Source: Shewanella sp. 10N.286.48.A6
Lineage (GTDB): Bacteria > Pseudomonadota > Gammaproteobacteria > Enterobacterales > Shewanellaceae
Reading direction: 5' to 3'
DNA length: 64,000 nucleotides
NCBI RefSeq assembly: GCF_002873135.1
Contig: NZ_MCVI01000022.1
Span: 1-64,000, forward strand
Below the pieces are notes generated by a model. The model made no database searches and was not told where the DNA came from. It saw only the letters and a list, made by a program, of their open reading frames with translations. How positions within the stretch are numbered: the first letter of the stretch is position 1; the number at the start of each line of letters is the position of its first letter. Below are positions 26,918-36,553 of the stretch, piece by piece. The position numbers and the translations under genes are program-made.

Positions 26918-28645
26918 ATGCGTACCTTAATATCAATACTCGTTGCCAATGCATTAGCGTTTAGTGGTGCGGCCATGGCCGCAGCACCGTCATCAGCCAA
27001 TGATGATGCTCAAAAAATGGCAGAGCTAAAACAGCAATTAACCGAAATAACCGAAGAGCTTGACGATCTTAATTCACGGGTGGATAAAACTGAGCGCCAT
27101 AGCGCCTTAGATAGATTAACTATCACAGGTGACTTTAGAACCAAAGTGCATTCATTGCACTATCAAGATGTGACTTGGAATCCTGCCATTAATGTTAATT
27201 TTTCAGATTTTGGCGCCAAAGCCATGTCAGGAGCATTTGGCGACCCTACTAGCGCTGACTCACCACTTGGGCAAATGATGGCGACCAATCCTGCTTTAGC
27301 TCAAGCATTTCAAAGTGGCCAATTACAAGGTGTTATGCCCTATGTACTCGCGCCTAAAACAGTTCAAGACATCGACAATGACTTACTTTATACCACTCGT
27401 TTACGCTTAAATATGAAAGCTAAAGTGTGGGATAACGTCAGCTTTGCGGGTCGTTTATCTATGTATAAAAACTGGGGCGATTCAACTGGCACACAAGTGT
27501 TTGATTCATGGCGCTCATTCACCATGGATGGCACCAGTAGTGGCAATACCAGTGGTGATTGGCTCAGAGTGGAAAGAGCCTATTTTGACTGGCGTAATAT
27601 AGGTGGCAGTCAAACTTACCTGTCAATTGGTCGTCGTCCATCAACTTACGGCCCACCAAGTCATTACCGTGAAAACGAAATGCGTGGCGGTACCCCATCT
27701 GGTCATTTAGTTAACTTTAACTTTGACGGCGCCACTTTAGGTTACAAACTCGGTGAAATTACTGGTATTGATGGCCAAGTGGTGCGCTTTTGCTATGGCC
27801 AAGGTTTTGAGTCTCAGTGGGGCAATGGCGAAATGTTTGGCGATATCGTCACCAAAGATACCCATTTAGGCGGCTTTAATATTGATGCCATTAACGATGG
27901 TAACCACTTCTTACAGTTAACCTTATTTGGCGCCAAAGATGTTAATGATGGCTTCAAAGGCACCATGGCATTTCCAACTCAGTTGGCAGGTATATTTGCG
28001 CCAACCATGTATCAAGATATGCAAAAGTTCGACAACTTTAACTTTGTCACCCGCGTACAACCCAGTGGCGTGATTGGTGATATGTACTTAGGTGGTTTGG
28101 GTTATGCCTATGAAAGTGATGAAGACTTTAAAGCCTTTGCTTCATTAGGCTGGACTCGCGCTGAGCCAAATGGCAACAGCGGTATGTTTGGTGGCATGTT
28201 ATCTGATGCCGTTTTTGAAGCGCAGCTTAACAGCACCGGTACTGAAATCATTATGATGCCAACGGTTGCTGATGATGCCTCAACAAAAGACGGCTATGGT
28301 ATTTATGTTGGTTTCCAAATGCCTGCACCAATGGGTAAATTTGGCCTTGAATATAACTATGGCTCTGAATACTGGACGCCGTTCACCCAAGCTCAAGATG
28401 ACCCAATTGGCAGCAAATTAGCGACTCGTGGCCATGTTGCTGAAGCCTATTACATCTTTGATATCAATCCTAAAATGTTTATCAAGGTCGCAGGGCTGTA
28501 TTACGACTATGAATATACCGGTAGTGGCACTCCAGTGGGCGCACCGCAAAAAATTGATGATGTGATTGCAGGCTCTGCCTATTCCATGTTGCCTGTTGTT
28601 GATACTGCTTATGATGTAAATGCATCATTAACAGTTAATTTCTAA
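26918..28645 (+). CDS. DUF3373-type outer-membrane beta-barrel protein
   Basis: 575 residues from ATG 26918, which has AAAGGAAG upstream. A signal peptide (near AMA-AAP) is followed by a short coiled coil (MAELKQQLTEITEELDDLNS, about 32-52), a pattern of porins that trimerise or bind peptidoglycan, and then alternating beta-strand sequence to the C-terminal VNASLTVNF with its terminal Phe. I assign it to the DUF3373 porin-like family. It lies between a monoheme and an octaheme cytochrome gene, so a role in moving a substrate or supporting electron transfer at the outer membrane is inferred. Confidence 0.78.
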   Translation: MRTLISILVANALAFSGAAMAAAPSSANDDAQKMAELKQQLTEITEELDDLNSRVDKTERHSALDRLTITGDFRTKVHSLHYQDVTWNPAINVNFSDFGAKAMSGAFGDPTSADSPLGQMMATNPALAQAFQSGQLQGVMPYVLAPKTVQDIDNDLLYTTRLRLNMKAKVWDNVSFAGRLSMYKNWGDSTGTQVFDSWRSFTMDGTSSGNTSGDWLRVERAYFDWRNIGGSQTYLSIGRRPSTYGPPSHYRENEMRGGTPSGHLVNFNFDGATLGYKLGEITGIDGQVVRFCYGQGFESQWGNGEMFGDIVTKDTHLGGFNIDAINDGNHFLQLTLFGAKDVNDGFKGTMAFPTQLAGIFAPTMYQDMQKFDNFNFVTRVQPSGVIGDMYLGGLGYAYESDEDFKAFASLGWTRAEPNGNSGMFGGMLSDAVFEAQLNSTGTEIIMMPTVADDASTKDGYGIYVGFQMPAPMGKFGLEYNYGSEYWTPFTQAQDDPIGSKLATRGHVAEAYYIFDINPKMFIKVAGLYYDYEYTGSGTPVGAPQKIDDVIAGSAYSMLPVVDTAYDVNASLTVNF

Positions 28646-28652
28646 ACATGGT

Positions 28653-28671
28653 GCCCCTGCGTGGCAGGGGC
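28653..28671 (+). repeat. GC-rich intercistronic hairpin before the octaheme cytochrome gene
   Basis: GCCCCTGC-GTG-GCAGGGGC: perfect 8-bp stem with a 3-nt loop, ending one base before the TAGGAG ribosome site of the next gene. No T-tract, so RNA stability or translation control is likelier than termination. Confidence 0.7.
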
Positions 28672-28683
28672 TAGGAGCCTTAT

Positions 28684-30075
28684 ATGAAAACCATGAAATT
28701 AGTAGTCGCATTAGCCTTTTGCAGTCAGATGGCCTATGCAGAATTTGATCATAAAGAAGTGATTGAGGGGCCGTTTACCCAAGGCTCAGACGTCACTGAG
28801 CAATGTATTGAATGCCATGAAGACCATGCGAAAGAGTTTATGAAGTCTTCCCATTGGACTTGGGAGTTAGAGCAAGAATTACCAGGCCGCACTGTGAAGC
28901 GCGGTAAAAAAAATAGTATCAATAATTTTTGCGTCTCCATTAGTGGTAACGAGCCGCGCTGCACCAGTTGTCATGCGGGTTATGGCTGGAAAGACAACAG
29001 CTTTGACTTTACTGATATGACTAAAGTGGATTGTTTAGTGTGCCATGACACCACAGGAACTTACATTAAAGAGCCTGCTGGCGCGGGTGAAGCGATGGCG
29101 AAAGTGAATCTTGAGCGGGTAGCACAAAATGTCGGTCAACCGGTTCGAGATAACTGCGGTACTTGCCATTTTTATGGTGGCGGTGGTGACGCGGTGAAGC
29201 ATGGGGATTTAGACTCTTCCATGTCATATCCTGAAAAAGATACCGATGTGCATATGGACACTGACGGCAATGACTTCCAATGCCAAACCTGTCATACCAC
29301 AGCAAGTCATCAAATCTCTGGCAATGCCATGGGCGTGTCACCAGGGGGAGAAAATCCCATTGGTTGTGAAAACTGCCATGATAGTGCACCCCATGACAAT
29401 AAAAAGCTTAATACTCATACTGCTGCGGTCGCCTGTCAAACCTGTCACATCCCATTTTTTGCTCGTAATGAGCCAACAAAAATGCGCTGGGACTGGTCAA
29501 CAGCAGGGCAAGAGTTAACTGAAACCAAAGACAAAAACGGCAAAAAAACCTTTATGAATAAGAAAGGGAGTTTTGAATGGCAAAAAATGGTGCCGCCGCA
29601 ATATGCTTGGTTTAACGGTAAAGCTGATGCCTATATGGCGGGTGATAAAATTGATCCAGCTCAGGTGATAAAACTCACTTATCCTTTGGGTGATATCAAT
29701 GACAGCAAAGCCAAAATCTACCCGTTTAAAGTCCATACTGGTAAACAGATATTCGACAGCAAATTGAATATTTTAATTACCCCTAAAGTGTTTGGTAAAA
29801 ATGGCTATTGGGACAAGTTCGATTGGGACTTAGCATCAAAACTTGGCATGGAAGCTAATACCACCATGAAAGAAAAAGGCCTCAGTTATAGCGGTGAACA
29901 TGGCTTTGTGGAAACTGAAATGTGGTGGCGTATCAATCACATGGTTTCACCTAAAGAGCAAGCCCTACAATGTAGCGATTGCCATAACAAAGGTCAGCGC
30001 CTTGATTGGCAAGCATTAGGTTATGACGGCGACCCAATGAAGAATAAAAAGGGCAAACGTCACCCAACTGATTAA
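28684..30075 (+). CDS. Octaheme c-type cytochrome, tetrathionate-reductase (OTR) family
   Basis: 463 residues with a signal peptide (near AYA-EF). Eight CxxCH motifs: CIECH 41, CTSCH 93, CLVCH 117, CGTCH 158, CQTCH 200, CENCH 228, CQTCH 251 and CSDCH near 430. Heme number, spacing and length match the octaheme tetrathionate reductase family (TIGR04315) described from Shewanella, where one heme has a Lys ligand and reduces tetrathionate, nitrite and hydroxylamine in vitro. It is periplasmic. The in vivo substrate is not settled by sequence. The last gene of its operon, followed by a terminator. Confidence 0.9.
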   Translation: MKTMKLVVALAFCSQMAYAEFDHKEVIEGPFTQGSDVTEQCIECHEDHAKEFMKSSHWTWELEQELPGRTVKRGKKNSINNFCVSISGNEPRCTSCHAGYGWKDNSFDFTDMTKVDCLVCHDTTGTYIKEPAGAGEAMAKVNLERVAQNVGQPVRDNCGTCHFYGGGGDAVKHGDLDSSMSYPEKDTDVHMDTDGNDFQCQTCHTTASHQISGNAMGVSPGGENPIGCENCHDSAPHDNKKLNTHTAAVACQTCHIPFFARNEPTKMRWDWSTAGQELTETKDKNGKKTFMNKKGSFEWQKMVPPQYAWFNGKADAYMAGDKIDPAQVIKLTYPLGDINDSKAKIYPFKVHTGKQIFDSKLNILITPKVFGKNGYWDKFDWDLASKLGMEANTTMKEKGLSYSGEHGFVETEMWWRINHMVSPKEQALQCSDCHNKGQRLDWQALGYDGDPMKNKKGKRHPTD

Positions 30076-30127
30076 GGTTATTGGTTTAATCAAAATCGTT
30101 TAAATTTGAACCTTGTTTACAGTGATT

Positions 30128-30163
30128 AAAAAGTGCTTAGCCCGAAAAGGTTAAGCACTTTTT
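30128..30163 (+). terminator. Terminator after octaheme cytochrome gene
   Basis: AAAAAGTGCTTAGCC-CGAAAA-GGTTAAGCACTTTTT: 15-bp stem with one G-U pair and T-run. Confidence 0.9.
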
Positions 30164-30245
30164 TGTTGTTACGCTTGAGTCAAAGGAAATACTCGCGGCG
30201 GGTCGAGATTGAGCTGACTCAATAGTCGCAAGTTAAAGCAAGGCT

Positions 30246-31490
30246 TTATTGATGCACTAACACGCCGTTTTTAACCACATCCTTACAAGGATTCACCCCA
30301 TAAGAGTAGGCCAGTTGCGCTGGAGTGCTGATATCCCATAAGCAGAAATCAGCTGTCATGCCGGCGGCTAAACTGCCGACATTGGCTTCAATACCTAAAG
30401 CTTTGGCGGCATTAATGGTCACGCCTTTTAAGGCTTCCTCTGGAGTCAGCTTAAATAAGGTGCAGGCCATGTTGAGCATTAATAAGGTTGAGCAAATCGG
30501 CGATGAGCCCGGATTAAAATCACTGGCGACCACCATAGGTACATTATGTTTGCGTAACAGATCTATTGGCGGCATTTGGGTTTCACGTAAAAAGTAATAC
30601 GCGCCGGGTAACAAGGTTGCGCAGGTACCATGTTCACTGAGCGCGATAACCCCTGCTTCATCAAGGTATTCAATATGATCGACTGATTTAGCCCCCATTC
30701 TTGCCGCCATAGCGGAGCCGCCTAAGTTAGATAATTGCTCAGCGTGGAGTTTGATATCTAAACCGGCCTGTTTGGCGGCGGTTAATACTCGCTCTGTTTG
30801 CTCAAGGTTAAAGGCAATGTTTTCACAAAAAACATCCACTGCATCGGCAAGGTTTTGCTCGATAACCGCAGGCAGCATGTCGTTAATCACCATATCAATA
30901 TAGGCATCACTTCGTGCGGTGCTGTTTGCAGTGTCTTTATATTCCTCAGGTATCGCATGAGCGCCTAAGAAAGTGGTTTTAACATCAACATGATGATTAC
31001 GGCCAAGTTCGCGGGCCACTTTAAGGATTTTGACTTCGGTTTGGGTATCCAAACCATAGCCTGATTTAATCTCGACCGTGGTGACGCCTTCTTTGGCTAA
31101 GGCGTTTAATCTTTGTCTGCCAAGTTCAAATAGCTCGGCTTCGTCAGCTTCACGACACGCTTTTACGGTTGAAATAATCCCACCGCCAGCGCGGGCGATA
31201 TCTTCATAGCTGGCGCCTTTGAGGCGCATTTCAAATTCGTTAGCGCGATTGCCTGCAAAAATTAAATGGGTGTGGGCATCAATCAGCCCTGGGGTGATCC
31301 AGCCGCCTTTGCCGCGATAGATGGGCATTTCAAATACATCAAATTCAGGCATTTCTTTACGCGGGCCCATCCAAGCAATTTTACCGTCTTTTACTGCAAT
31401 GGCGGCATCGGTTATTGCGCCATAAGCGACTGAACTGCTTGGATCCATTGTTGCAATATTGACATCAATCCACACATGATCCCACGACAT
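30246..31490 (-). CDS. hutI: Imidazolonepropionase HutI
   Basis: 414 residues, AGGAGCGG ribosome site. Hydrolyses 4-imidazolone-5-propionate to N-formimino-L-glutamate, third step of histidine breakdown. Metal-dependent amidohydrolase: [17 protein letters not shown] (metal-binding HxH), [40 protein letters not shown] and [12 protein letters not shown] (metal Asp). Divergent from hutC-hutU-hutH with a HutC operator between. Confidence 0.95.
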   Translation of the reverse strand: MSWDHVWIDVNIATMDPSSSVAYGAITDAAIAVKDGKIAWMGPRKEMPEFDVFEMPIYRGKGGWITPGLIDAHTHLIFAGNRANEFEMRLKGASYEDIARAGGGIISTVKACREADEAELFELGRQRLNALAKEGVTTVEIKSGYGLDTQTEVKILKVARELGRNHHVDVKTTFLGAHAIPEEYKDTANSTARSDAYIDMVINDMLPAVIEQNLADAVDVFCENIAFNLEQTERVLTAAKQAGLDIKLHAEQLSNLGGSAMAARMGAKSVDHIEYLDEAGVIALSEHGTCATLLPGAYYFLRETQMPPIDLLRKHNVPMVVASDFNPGSSPICSTLLMLNMACTLFKLTPEEALKGVTINAAKALGIEANVGSLAAGMTADFCLWDISTPAQLAYSYGVNPCKDVVKNGVLVHQ

Positions 31491-31548
31491 AACCGCTCCT
31501 GAAAATACTCATTTTTTAGACTTTATCACAAAACAGTACTTGTTTTAA

Positions 31549-31562
31549 CTTGTATATACAAG
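31549..31562. promoter_or_regulatory. HutC operator candidate
   Basis: Perfect palindrome CTTGTATATACAAG in the hutI-hutC divergent region. Its core GTATATAC fits the HutC-subfamily GntR consensus GTNTANAC. A single site could control both directions and give autoregulation of hutC. Confidence 0.82.
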
Positions 31563-31611
31563 GTAAGGTTGTTGGTAGATTTTTAATCACATCAAGGGCT
31601 GGGCGAAATCC

Positions 31612-32316
31612 GTGTTGGCTAAATTTGCACAAATAAAGCAATCCATTCTGGCTCGTATCGAAGCGGGTGAATGGCAAGAAAATGATCAAGTGCCATCAGA
31701 AAATCAACTTGCTGAGTTGTTTTCTTGTAGTCGCATGACAGCAAGAAGAGCATTGACTGAGCTGGTGGAGGCTGGGGTGTTAGAGCGCACTCAAGGTATT
31801 GGTACTTTTGTGGCGGGGATTAAATCGCAGTCATCATTATTGGCCATTCGAAACATTGCCGATGAAATTAAAGACCGTGGTCATGGCTACAGTGTTAAGC
31901 AGCTTAAGTTAACCCAAATTGCTGCCACAAGACCCGTTGCGGTGGCCTTAGGATTAGAAATTGGCGACCTTGTGTATTACTCGGTATTGCTGCACTGCGA
32001 GCAAGATGCGCCATTACAGGTCGAAGAGCGCTTTGTGAATCCAGAATTAGTGCCTGACTACTTACTGCAAGACTTTACCCAATTAACCCCCCATGAATAT
32101 TTATCCAAGGTGGCGCCTTTAACCGAAGCCCGTCATCGCATCGAAGCCATCATTGCCAGCGAGCAAATGCAGCAATTATTAAATATTGAGCCAACAGAGC
32201 CTTGCTTACAAATTTTGCGTCGCACTTGGTCACGCAAAGGCGTGGTGAGCTTTGCGCGCTTGGTTCACCCCGGCAGTAAATTTAGTTTAGGGGGCCATTT
32301 AACCTTTAACAGTTAA
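31612..32316 (+). CDS. hutC: Histidine utilisation repressor HutC (GntR family)
   Basis: 234 residues, GTG start at 31612 (TTG next to it also possible). Winged HTH at about 1-70 (ENQLAELFSCSRMTARRALT ELV, ERTQGIGTFVAG) and a UTRA ligand-binding domain (LEIGDLVYYSVLLH, QVEERFVNPELVPDYL). In studied bacteria urocanate is the inducer. It heads the hutC-hutU-hutH transcription unit. Confidence 0.93.
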   Translation: MLAKFAQIKQSILARIEAGEWQENDQVPSENQLAELFSCSRMTARRALTELVEAGVLERTQGIGTFVAGIKSQSSLLAIRNIADEIKDRGHGYSVKQLKLTQIAATRPVAVALGLEIGDLVYYSVLLHCEQDAPLQVEERFVNPELVPDYLLQDFTQLTPHEYLSKVAPLTEARHRIEAIIASEQMQQLLNIEPTEPCLQILRRTWSRKGVVSFARLVHPGSKFSLGGHLTFNS

Positions 32317-32395
32317 CTGCTTCTAAACAGAACATCATTAAAAAAACCTAAAAATATTAGACATCAAGCTGACAATGTTAGTTGAAGAGGAAAAT

Positions 32396-34081
32396 ATGGA
32401 TAACACCATTAGTAAAAGACACGACCCTAGCCGCCGCATTATTGCCCCTCATGGCAGTCAATTGAGTTGTAAAAGCTGGATGACAGAAGCGCCAATGCGG
32501 ATGTTAATGAACAATCTGCATCCTGATGTAGCCGAGCGCCCTGAAGATTTAGTGGTTTATGGCGGTATTGGCCGCGCGGCGCGTGATTGGCAGTGTTACG
32601 ACAAAATAATTGAAGTACTGCAACGTCTAGAAGATGACGAAACCTTGATGGTGCAGTCAGGTAAACCTGTGGGGGTATTCAAAACCCACACTAATGCGCC
32701 GCGGGTGATTATTGCTAACTCTAACCTAGTGCCACATTGGGCTAACTGGGAACACTTTAATGAGCTGGATAAAAAAGGTTTGGCGATGTACGGCCAAATG
32801 ACCGCCGGTTCGTGGATTTATATTGGCTCCCAAGGCATTGTTCAGGGCACTTATGAAACCTTTGTCGCCATGGCCAAGCAGCACTTTGGGGGCTCATCTG
32901 CGGGTAAGTGGATTTTAACTGGTGGCCTTGGCGGCATGGGCGGCGCGCAGCCTTTAGCCGGCACTATGGCGGGTTATTCAGTATTAACCTGTGAAGTAGA
33001 TGAAACTCGCATTGATTTTCGTCTGCGCACTCAATATGTCGATAAAAAAGCTACCAGTCTTGATCAAGCATTAGCCATGATTGATGAGGCTAATGCCTCT
33101 GGTAAGCCTGTGTCCGTTGGCCTATTGGGTAACGCTGCCGATATTTTTGCTGAGTTAGTTGAGCGTGGTATTACCCCTGATGTGGTGACCGATCAAACTT
33201 CTGCCCATGATCCATTAAACGGTTATTTACCTCAAGGCTGGACATTAGAGCAAGCTGCTGAAATGCGTAAAACTGACGAAGCGGCAGTGGTTAAAGCGGC
33301 TAAGCAGTCAATGGCGGTGCAAGTTAGAGCCATGCTGGCGCTGCAAGCGGCAGGGGCGGCCACAACAGATTATGGTAATAACATTCGTCAAATGGCCTTC
33401 GAAGAAGGGGTTGAAAACGCCTTTGATTTCCCAGGTTTTGTGCCAGCTTATGTGCGTCCTCTTTTCTGTGAAGGTATTGGTCCGTTTCGCTGGGTGGCAT
33501 TATCGGGCGACCCTGAAGATATCTATAAGACTGATGCCAAGGTCAAAGAGCTTATTCCTGATAACCCTCACTTGCACAACTGGTTAGATATGGCGCGCGA
33601 GCGGATTGCCTTTCAAGGTTTACCGTCACGAATTTGTTGGGTGGGACTAAAAGACCGCGCCCGCTTAGCATTAGCCTTTAATGAAATGGTTAAAAATGGC
33701 GAGCTATCAGCGCCGATTGTCATTGGCCGTGATCATTTAGACTCTGGCTCGGTTGCCAGCCCAAATCGTGAGACCGAATCCATGCTCGATGGCTCTGATG
33801 CGGTATCTGATTGGCCGTTAATGAATGCCTTACTCAATACTGCAAGTGGTGCAACTTGGGTGTCATTGCACCATGGCGGCGGTGTGGGTATGGGCTTTAG
33901 TCAGCACTCTGGCGTGGTGATTGTTGCCGATGGCAGTGATGATGCAGCAGTGCGTTTAGGCCGAGTATTATGGAATGACCCAGCCACAGGCGTGATGCGC
34001 CATGCTGATGCTGGATATGAACTTGCGCAACAATGCGCTGAAGAACAAGGCCTAGATTTGCCAATGCAAGGAGCTAAATAA
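32396..34081 (+). CDS. hutU: Urocanate hydratase HutU
   Basis: 561 residues from ATG 32396 (GAAGAGGA upstream; the frame extends to 32375). Converts urocanate to imidazolonepropionate with tightly bound NAD as electrophile. Seen: [19 protein letters not shown] (NAD-binding), [37 protein letters not shown] and [17 protein letters not shown]. Overlaps hutH by one base (TAATG). Confidence 0.96.
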   Translation: MDNTISKRHDPSRRIIAPHGSQLSCKSWMTEAPMRMLMNNLHPDVAERPEDLVVYGGIGRAARDWQCYDKIIEVLQRLEDDETLMVQSGKPVGVFKTHTNAPRVIIANSNLVPHWANWEHFNELDKKGLAMYGQMTAGSWIYIGSQGIVQGTYETFVAMAKQHFGGSSAGKWILTGGLGGMGGAQPLAGTMAGYSVLTCEVDETRIDFRLRTQYVDKKATSLDQALAMIDEANASGKPVSVGLLGNAADIFAELVERGITPDVVTDQTSAHDPLNGYLPQGWTLEQAAEMRKTDEAAVVKAAKQSMAVQVRAMLALQAAGAATTDYGNNIRQMAFEEGVENAFDFPGFVPAYVRPLFCEGIGPFRWVALSGDPEDIYKTDAKVKELIPDNPHLHNWLDMARERIAFQGLPSRICWVGLKDRARLALAFNEMVKNGELSAPIVIGRDHLDSGSVASPNRETESMLDGSDAVSDWPLMNALLNTASGATWVSLHHGGGVGMGFSQHSGVVIVADGSDDAAVRLGRVLWNDPATGVMRHADAGYELAQQCAEEQGLDLPMQGAK

Positions 34082-35625
34082 TGACTGCAACACCTTATAA
34101 ACTGCTCCTAAAACCAGGCACACTGACGTTAGCGCAATTACGCCGTATTGGCCGTGGTGCAGTTCATCTAACCTTGGCAGAAGAAGCGATTCCTGAAATT
34201 AATACCAGTGCCGCGATAGTGCAACAAGTATTAGATGAAGGCCGAACTGTATATGGCATTAATACTGGCTTTGGCTTATTAGCTAACACCAAAATTGCCC
34301 CAGAAGATTTGCAGTTATTGCAGCGCTCAATCGTGTTATCACACGCTGCGGGCACAGGCCAATACATGCAAGATGCCACAGTGCGTTTAATGATGGTGCT
34401 AAAAATTAACTCATTAAGCCGCGGCTTTTCAGGTATTCGCTTAGAAGTGATTAACTTTCTTATTCAGTTGGTTAATGCCGGTGTTTATCCGTGTATTCCA
34501 GAAAAAGGCTCAGTGGGCGCATCAGGTGATTTAGCCCCGTTATCGCACATGTGTTTACCTATGCTGGCAGAAGGTGAGATGAGCTACCAAGGTCAAATCA
34601 TTACAGCAGCAGAAGGGCTTGAAATTGCAGGACTTAAACCGATAGAGCTGGCTGCAAAAGAGGGTTTAGCACTGCTTAATGGCACCCAAGCCTCAACGGC
34701 ATTAGCCCTTGAAGGTTTGTTCCATGCTGAAGATTTATTTGCTGCCAGTTCAGTTATTGGCGCCATGAGTGTTGAAGCGGCTATGGGCAGTCGTAGCCCG
34801 TTTGATGCCCGTATTCACGCGGCTCGTGGCCAACAAGGTCAAATTGATTCAGCGGCTATCTTCCGTCACTTGCTAGCTGATGAGTCTGAGATCAGTCAAA
34901 GCCATGTAGATTGTGAAAAAGTGCAAGATCCATACTCTTTGCGTTGCCAGCCGCAGGTGTTGGGGGCGTGTTTAACGCAAATTCGCCACGCTGGTGAAGT
35001 GTTAGGGGTTGAAGCCAATGGCGTGACCGATAACCCGCTGGTATTCCAAGACACCGGCGATATTATCTCTGGCGGTAACTTCCACGCTGAGCCTGTGGCG
35101 ATGGCGGCAGATAACCTTGCCATTGCTATTGCTGAGTTAGGCTCAATTGCCGAGCGCCGCATAGCATTGTTGATTGACTCTAGCTTATCGAAATTACCGC
35201 CGTTTTTAGTTAAAAATGGTGGGGTGAACTCAGGCTTTATGATTGCACAGGTGACGGCGGCGGCATTAGCATCTGAAAACAAAACCTTTGCGCATCCAGC
35301 TTCTGTGGATAGTTTACCGACCTCGGCGAATCAGGAAGATCATGTGTCTATGGCAACTTTTGCAGCTCGTCGGTTGCGTGATATGTCTGAAAATACCCGT
35401 GGGGTGTTAGCGATTGAGCTATTAGCTGCAGCGCAAGGGTTAGATTTTCGCACTCCATTACAACCCAGTGATGCGGTAGTGAAAGCCAAAGCCGAGCTGC
35501 GTGAAGTGGTAGCGTATTACGATAAAGACCGCTTTTTTGCGCCGGATATCGAAGCGGCGACAGATTTACTCTATAGCGCCAGCTTCAATACTTACTTACC
35601 TGCGGGTATGTTAGTGAGCTTTTAG
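34081..35625 (+). CDS. hutH: Histidine ammonia-lyase HutH
   Basis: 514 residues. Deaminates histidine to urocanate. The MIO cofactor triad Ala-Ser-Gly is in [14 protein letters not shown] (about 141-154). Also [31 protein letters not shown] and the late [11 protein letters not shown]. Full family length. hutG, the last pathway enzyme, is absent from this window. Confidence 0.96.
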   Translation: MTATPYKLLLKPGTLTLAQLRRIGRGAVHLTLAEEAIPEINTSAAIVQQVLDEGRTVYGINTGFGLLANTKIAPEDLQLLQRSIVLSHAAGTGQYMQDATVRLMMVLKINSLSRGFSGIRLEVINFLIQLVNAGVYPCIPEKGSVGASGDLAPLSHMCLPMLAEGEMSYQGQIITAAEGLEIAGLKPIELAAKEGLALLNGTQASTALALEGLFHAEDLFAASSVIGAMSVEAAMGSRSPFDARIHAARGQQGQIDSAAIFRHLLADESEISQSHVDCEKVQDPYSLRCQPQVLGACLTQIRHAGEVLGVEANGVTDNPLVFQDTGDIISGGNFHAEPVAMAADNLAIAIAELGSIAERRIALLIDSSLSKLPPFLVKNGGVNSGFMIAQVTAAALASENKTFAHPASVDSLPTSANQEDHVSMATFAARRLRDMSENTRGVLAIELLAAAQGLDFRTPLQPSDAVVKAKAELREVVAYYDKDRFFAPDIEAATDLLYSASFNTYLPAGMLVSF

Positions 35626-35681
35626 GGGGTAGCGAGTTAGCAGCTTGAAACAAAAGGCTTGAATAAAAAGACTCAAAACAA

Positions 35682-35705
35682 AAAAAGGACCAGCGGGTCC
35701 TTTTT
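35682..35705 (+). terminator. Terminator after hutH
   Basis: AAAAAGGACC-AGCG-GGTCCTTTTT; also usable by the convergent gene. Confidence 0.9.
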
Positions 35706-35729
35706 CTATTATGACGATTTTGATAATGC

Positions 35730-36266
35730 TTACATGGTAAAACCAATGGAGATTATTGCCGCTTCGGCACTGGTGTCGTAACCCGCGCCGATGACAAAGC
35801 TATCAAACACTGTGTAGCGCACGCCAACTTCAGCGCCCCAGTCTTTATCACGGTTAGATTCCCAGCGCGGCTTGCCGTTAACTTCGCGGGTGGAAATATT
35901 GTTGGTGTAGTTTTGTTCGTTTATAAAAACCGTGGCGCCGCCATAGAGATTAAAATTTTCAGTTAGGCTATAGCTTAACCCAAAGCGCCACATGTATTCT
36001 TCGGCATAAGCTTCAGCCGGCTCTGGTACATCAAGGTCGTATTTATCACCCCAAGCATAACCAATATAATAGCCCCAGTCGGCGTAATCAGGGTCAAAAT
36101 GTTTCATGGCAAGGGTGATACCAAACATATCGCCGCGGCTATCGATAAAATCCACTAACAAGGCAGTCGAAGGCTTAAACTTTTGTTCATCCGTTTCTGC
36201 GCGGGCGTTACTGCTAACCGAGAGAATGCTCAGTGTTAGGATGACTGCTAGCCAAGTGTGTTTCAT
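35730..36266 (-). CDS. Outer-membrane beta-barrel protein, unknown function
   Basis: 178 residues from ATG 36266 (AGGTTCCT upstream); the open frame continues to 36353 without support. Signal peptide near ARA-ET. The mature part alternates hydrophobic and polar residues with Gly and Tyr turns (YYIGYAWGDKYD, LYGGATVFINEQNY, GVRYTVFDSFVIGAGYD) and ends SIGFTM, suggesting an eight-stranded barrel. No named family recognised. Confidence 0.7.
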   Translation of the reverse strand: MKHTWLAVILTLSILSVSSNARAETDEQKFKPSTALLVDFIDSRGDMFGITLAMKHFDPDYADWGYYIGYAWGDKYDLDVPEPAEAYAEEYMWRFGLSYSLTENFNLYGGATVFINEQNYTNNISTREVNGKPRWESNRDKDWGAEVGVRYTVFDSFVIGAGYDTSAEAAIISIGFTM

Positions 36267-36553
36267 AGGAACCTCAATTCGTTTTAATGTTCCAATGGTA
36301 AGTGAAGGGAGCTCTAGGTCAATTAATGTGCTCAACTTTGCAACCAATATCATTAGTTTACTTTGGTATGCTGTCGCCTTGTTTGAATGCGGTGGTGATT
36401 TGATGGCGAACTTGTTATCAAATTGAAAGCGGGTTAATTAATCGATAAATATGCTATTTTGGATCGTTCTCAATAAGTCTTTGTTCTCTATAATGGCTTT
36501 GGATGTTGTAAACCTAGTCTTTCAATCAGTATAAATGTGTAAGGAATTAATGC

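Noticed and set aside
28749..29389. Open frames on the minus strand within the octaheme cytochrome gene
   Set aside because: Shadows of a strongly supported eight-heme gene; no ribosome site or family features.
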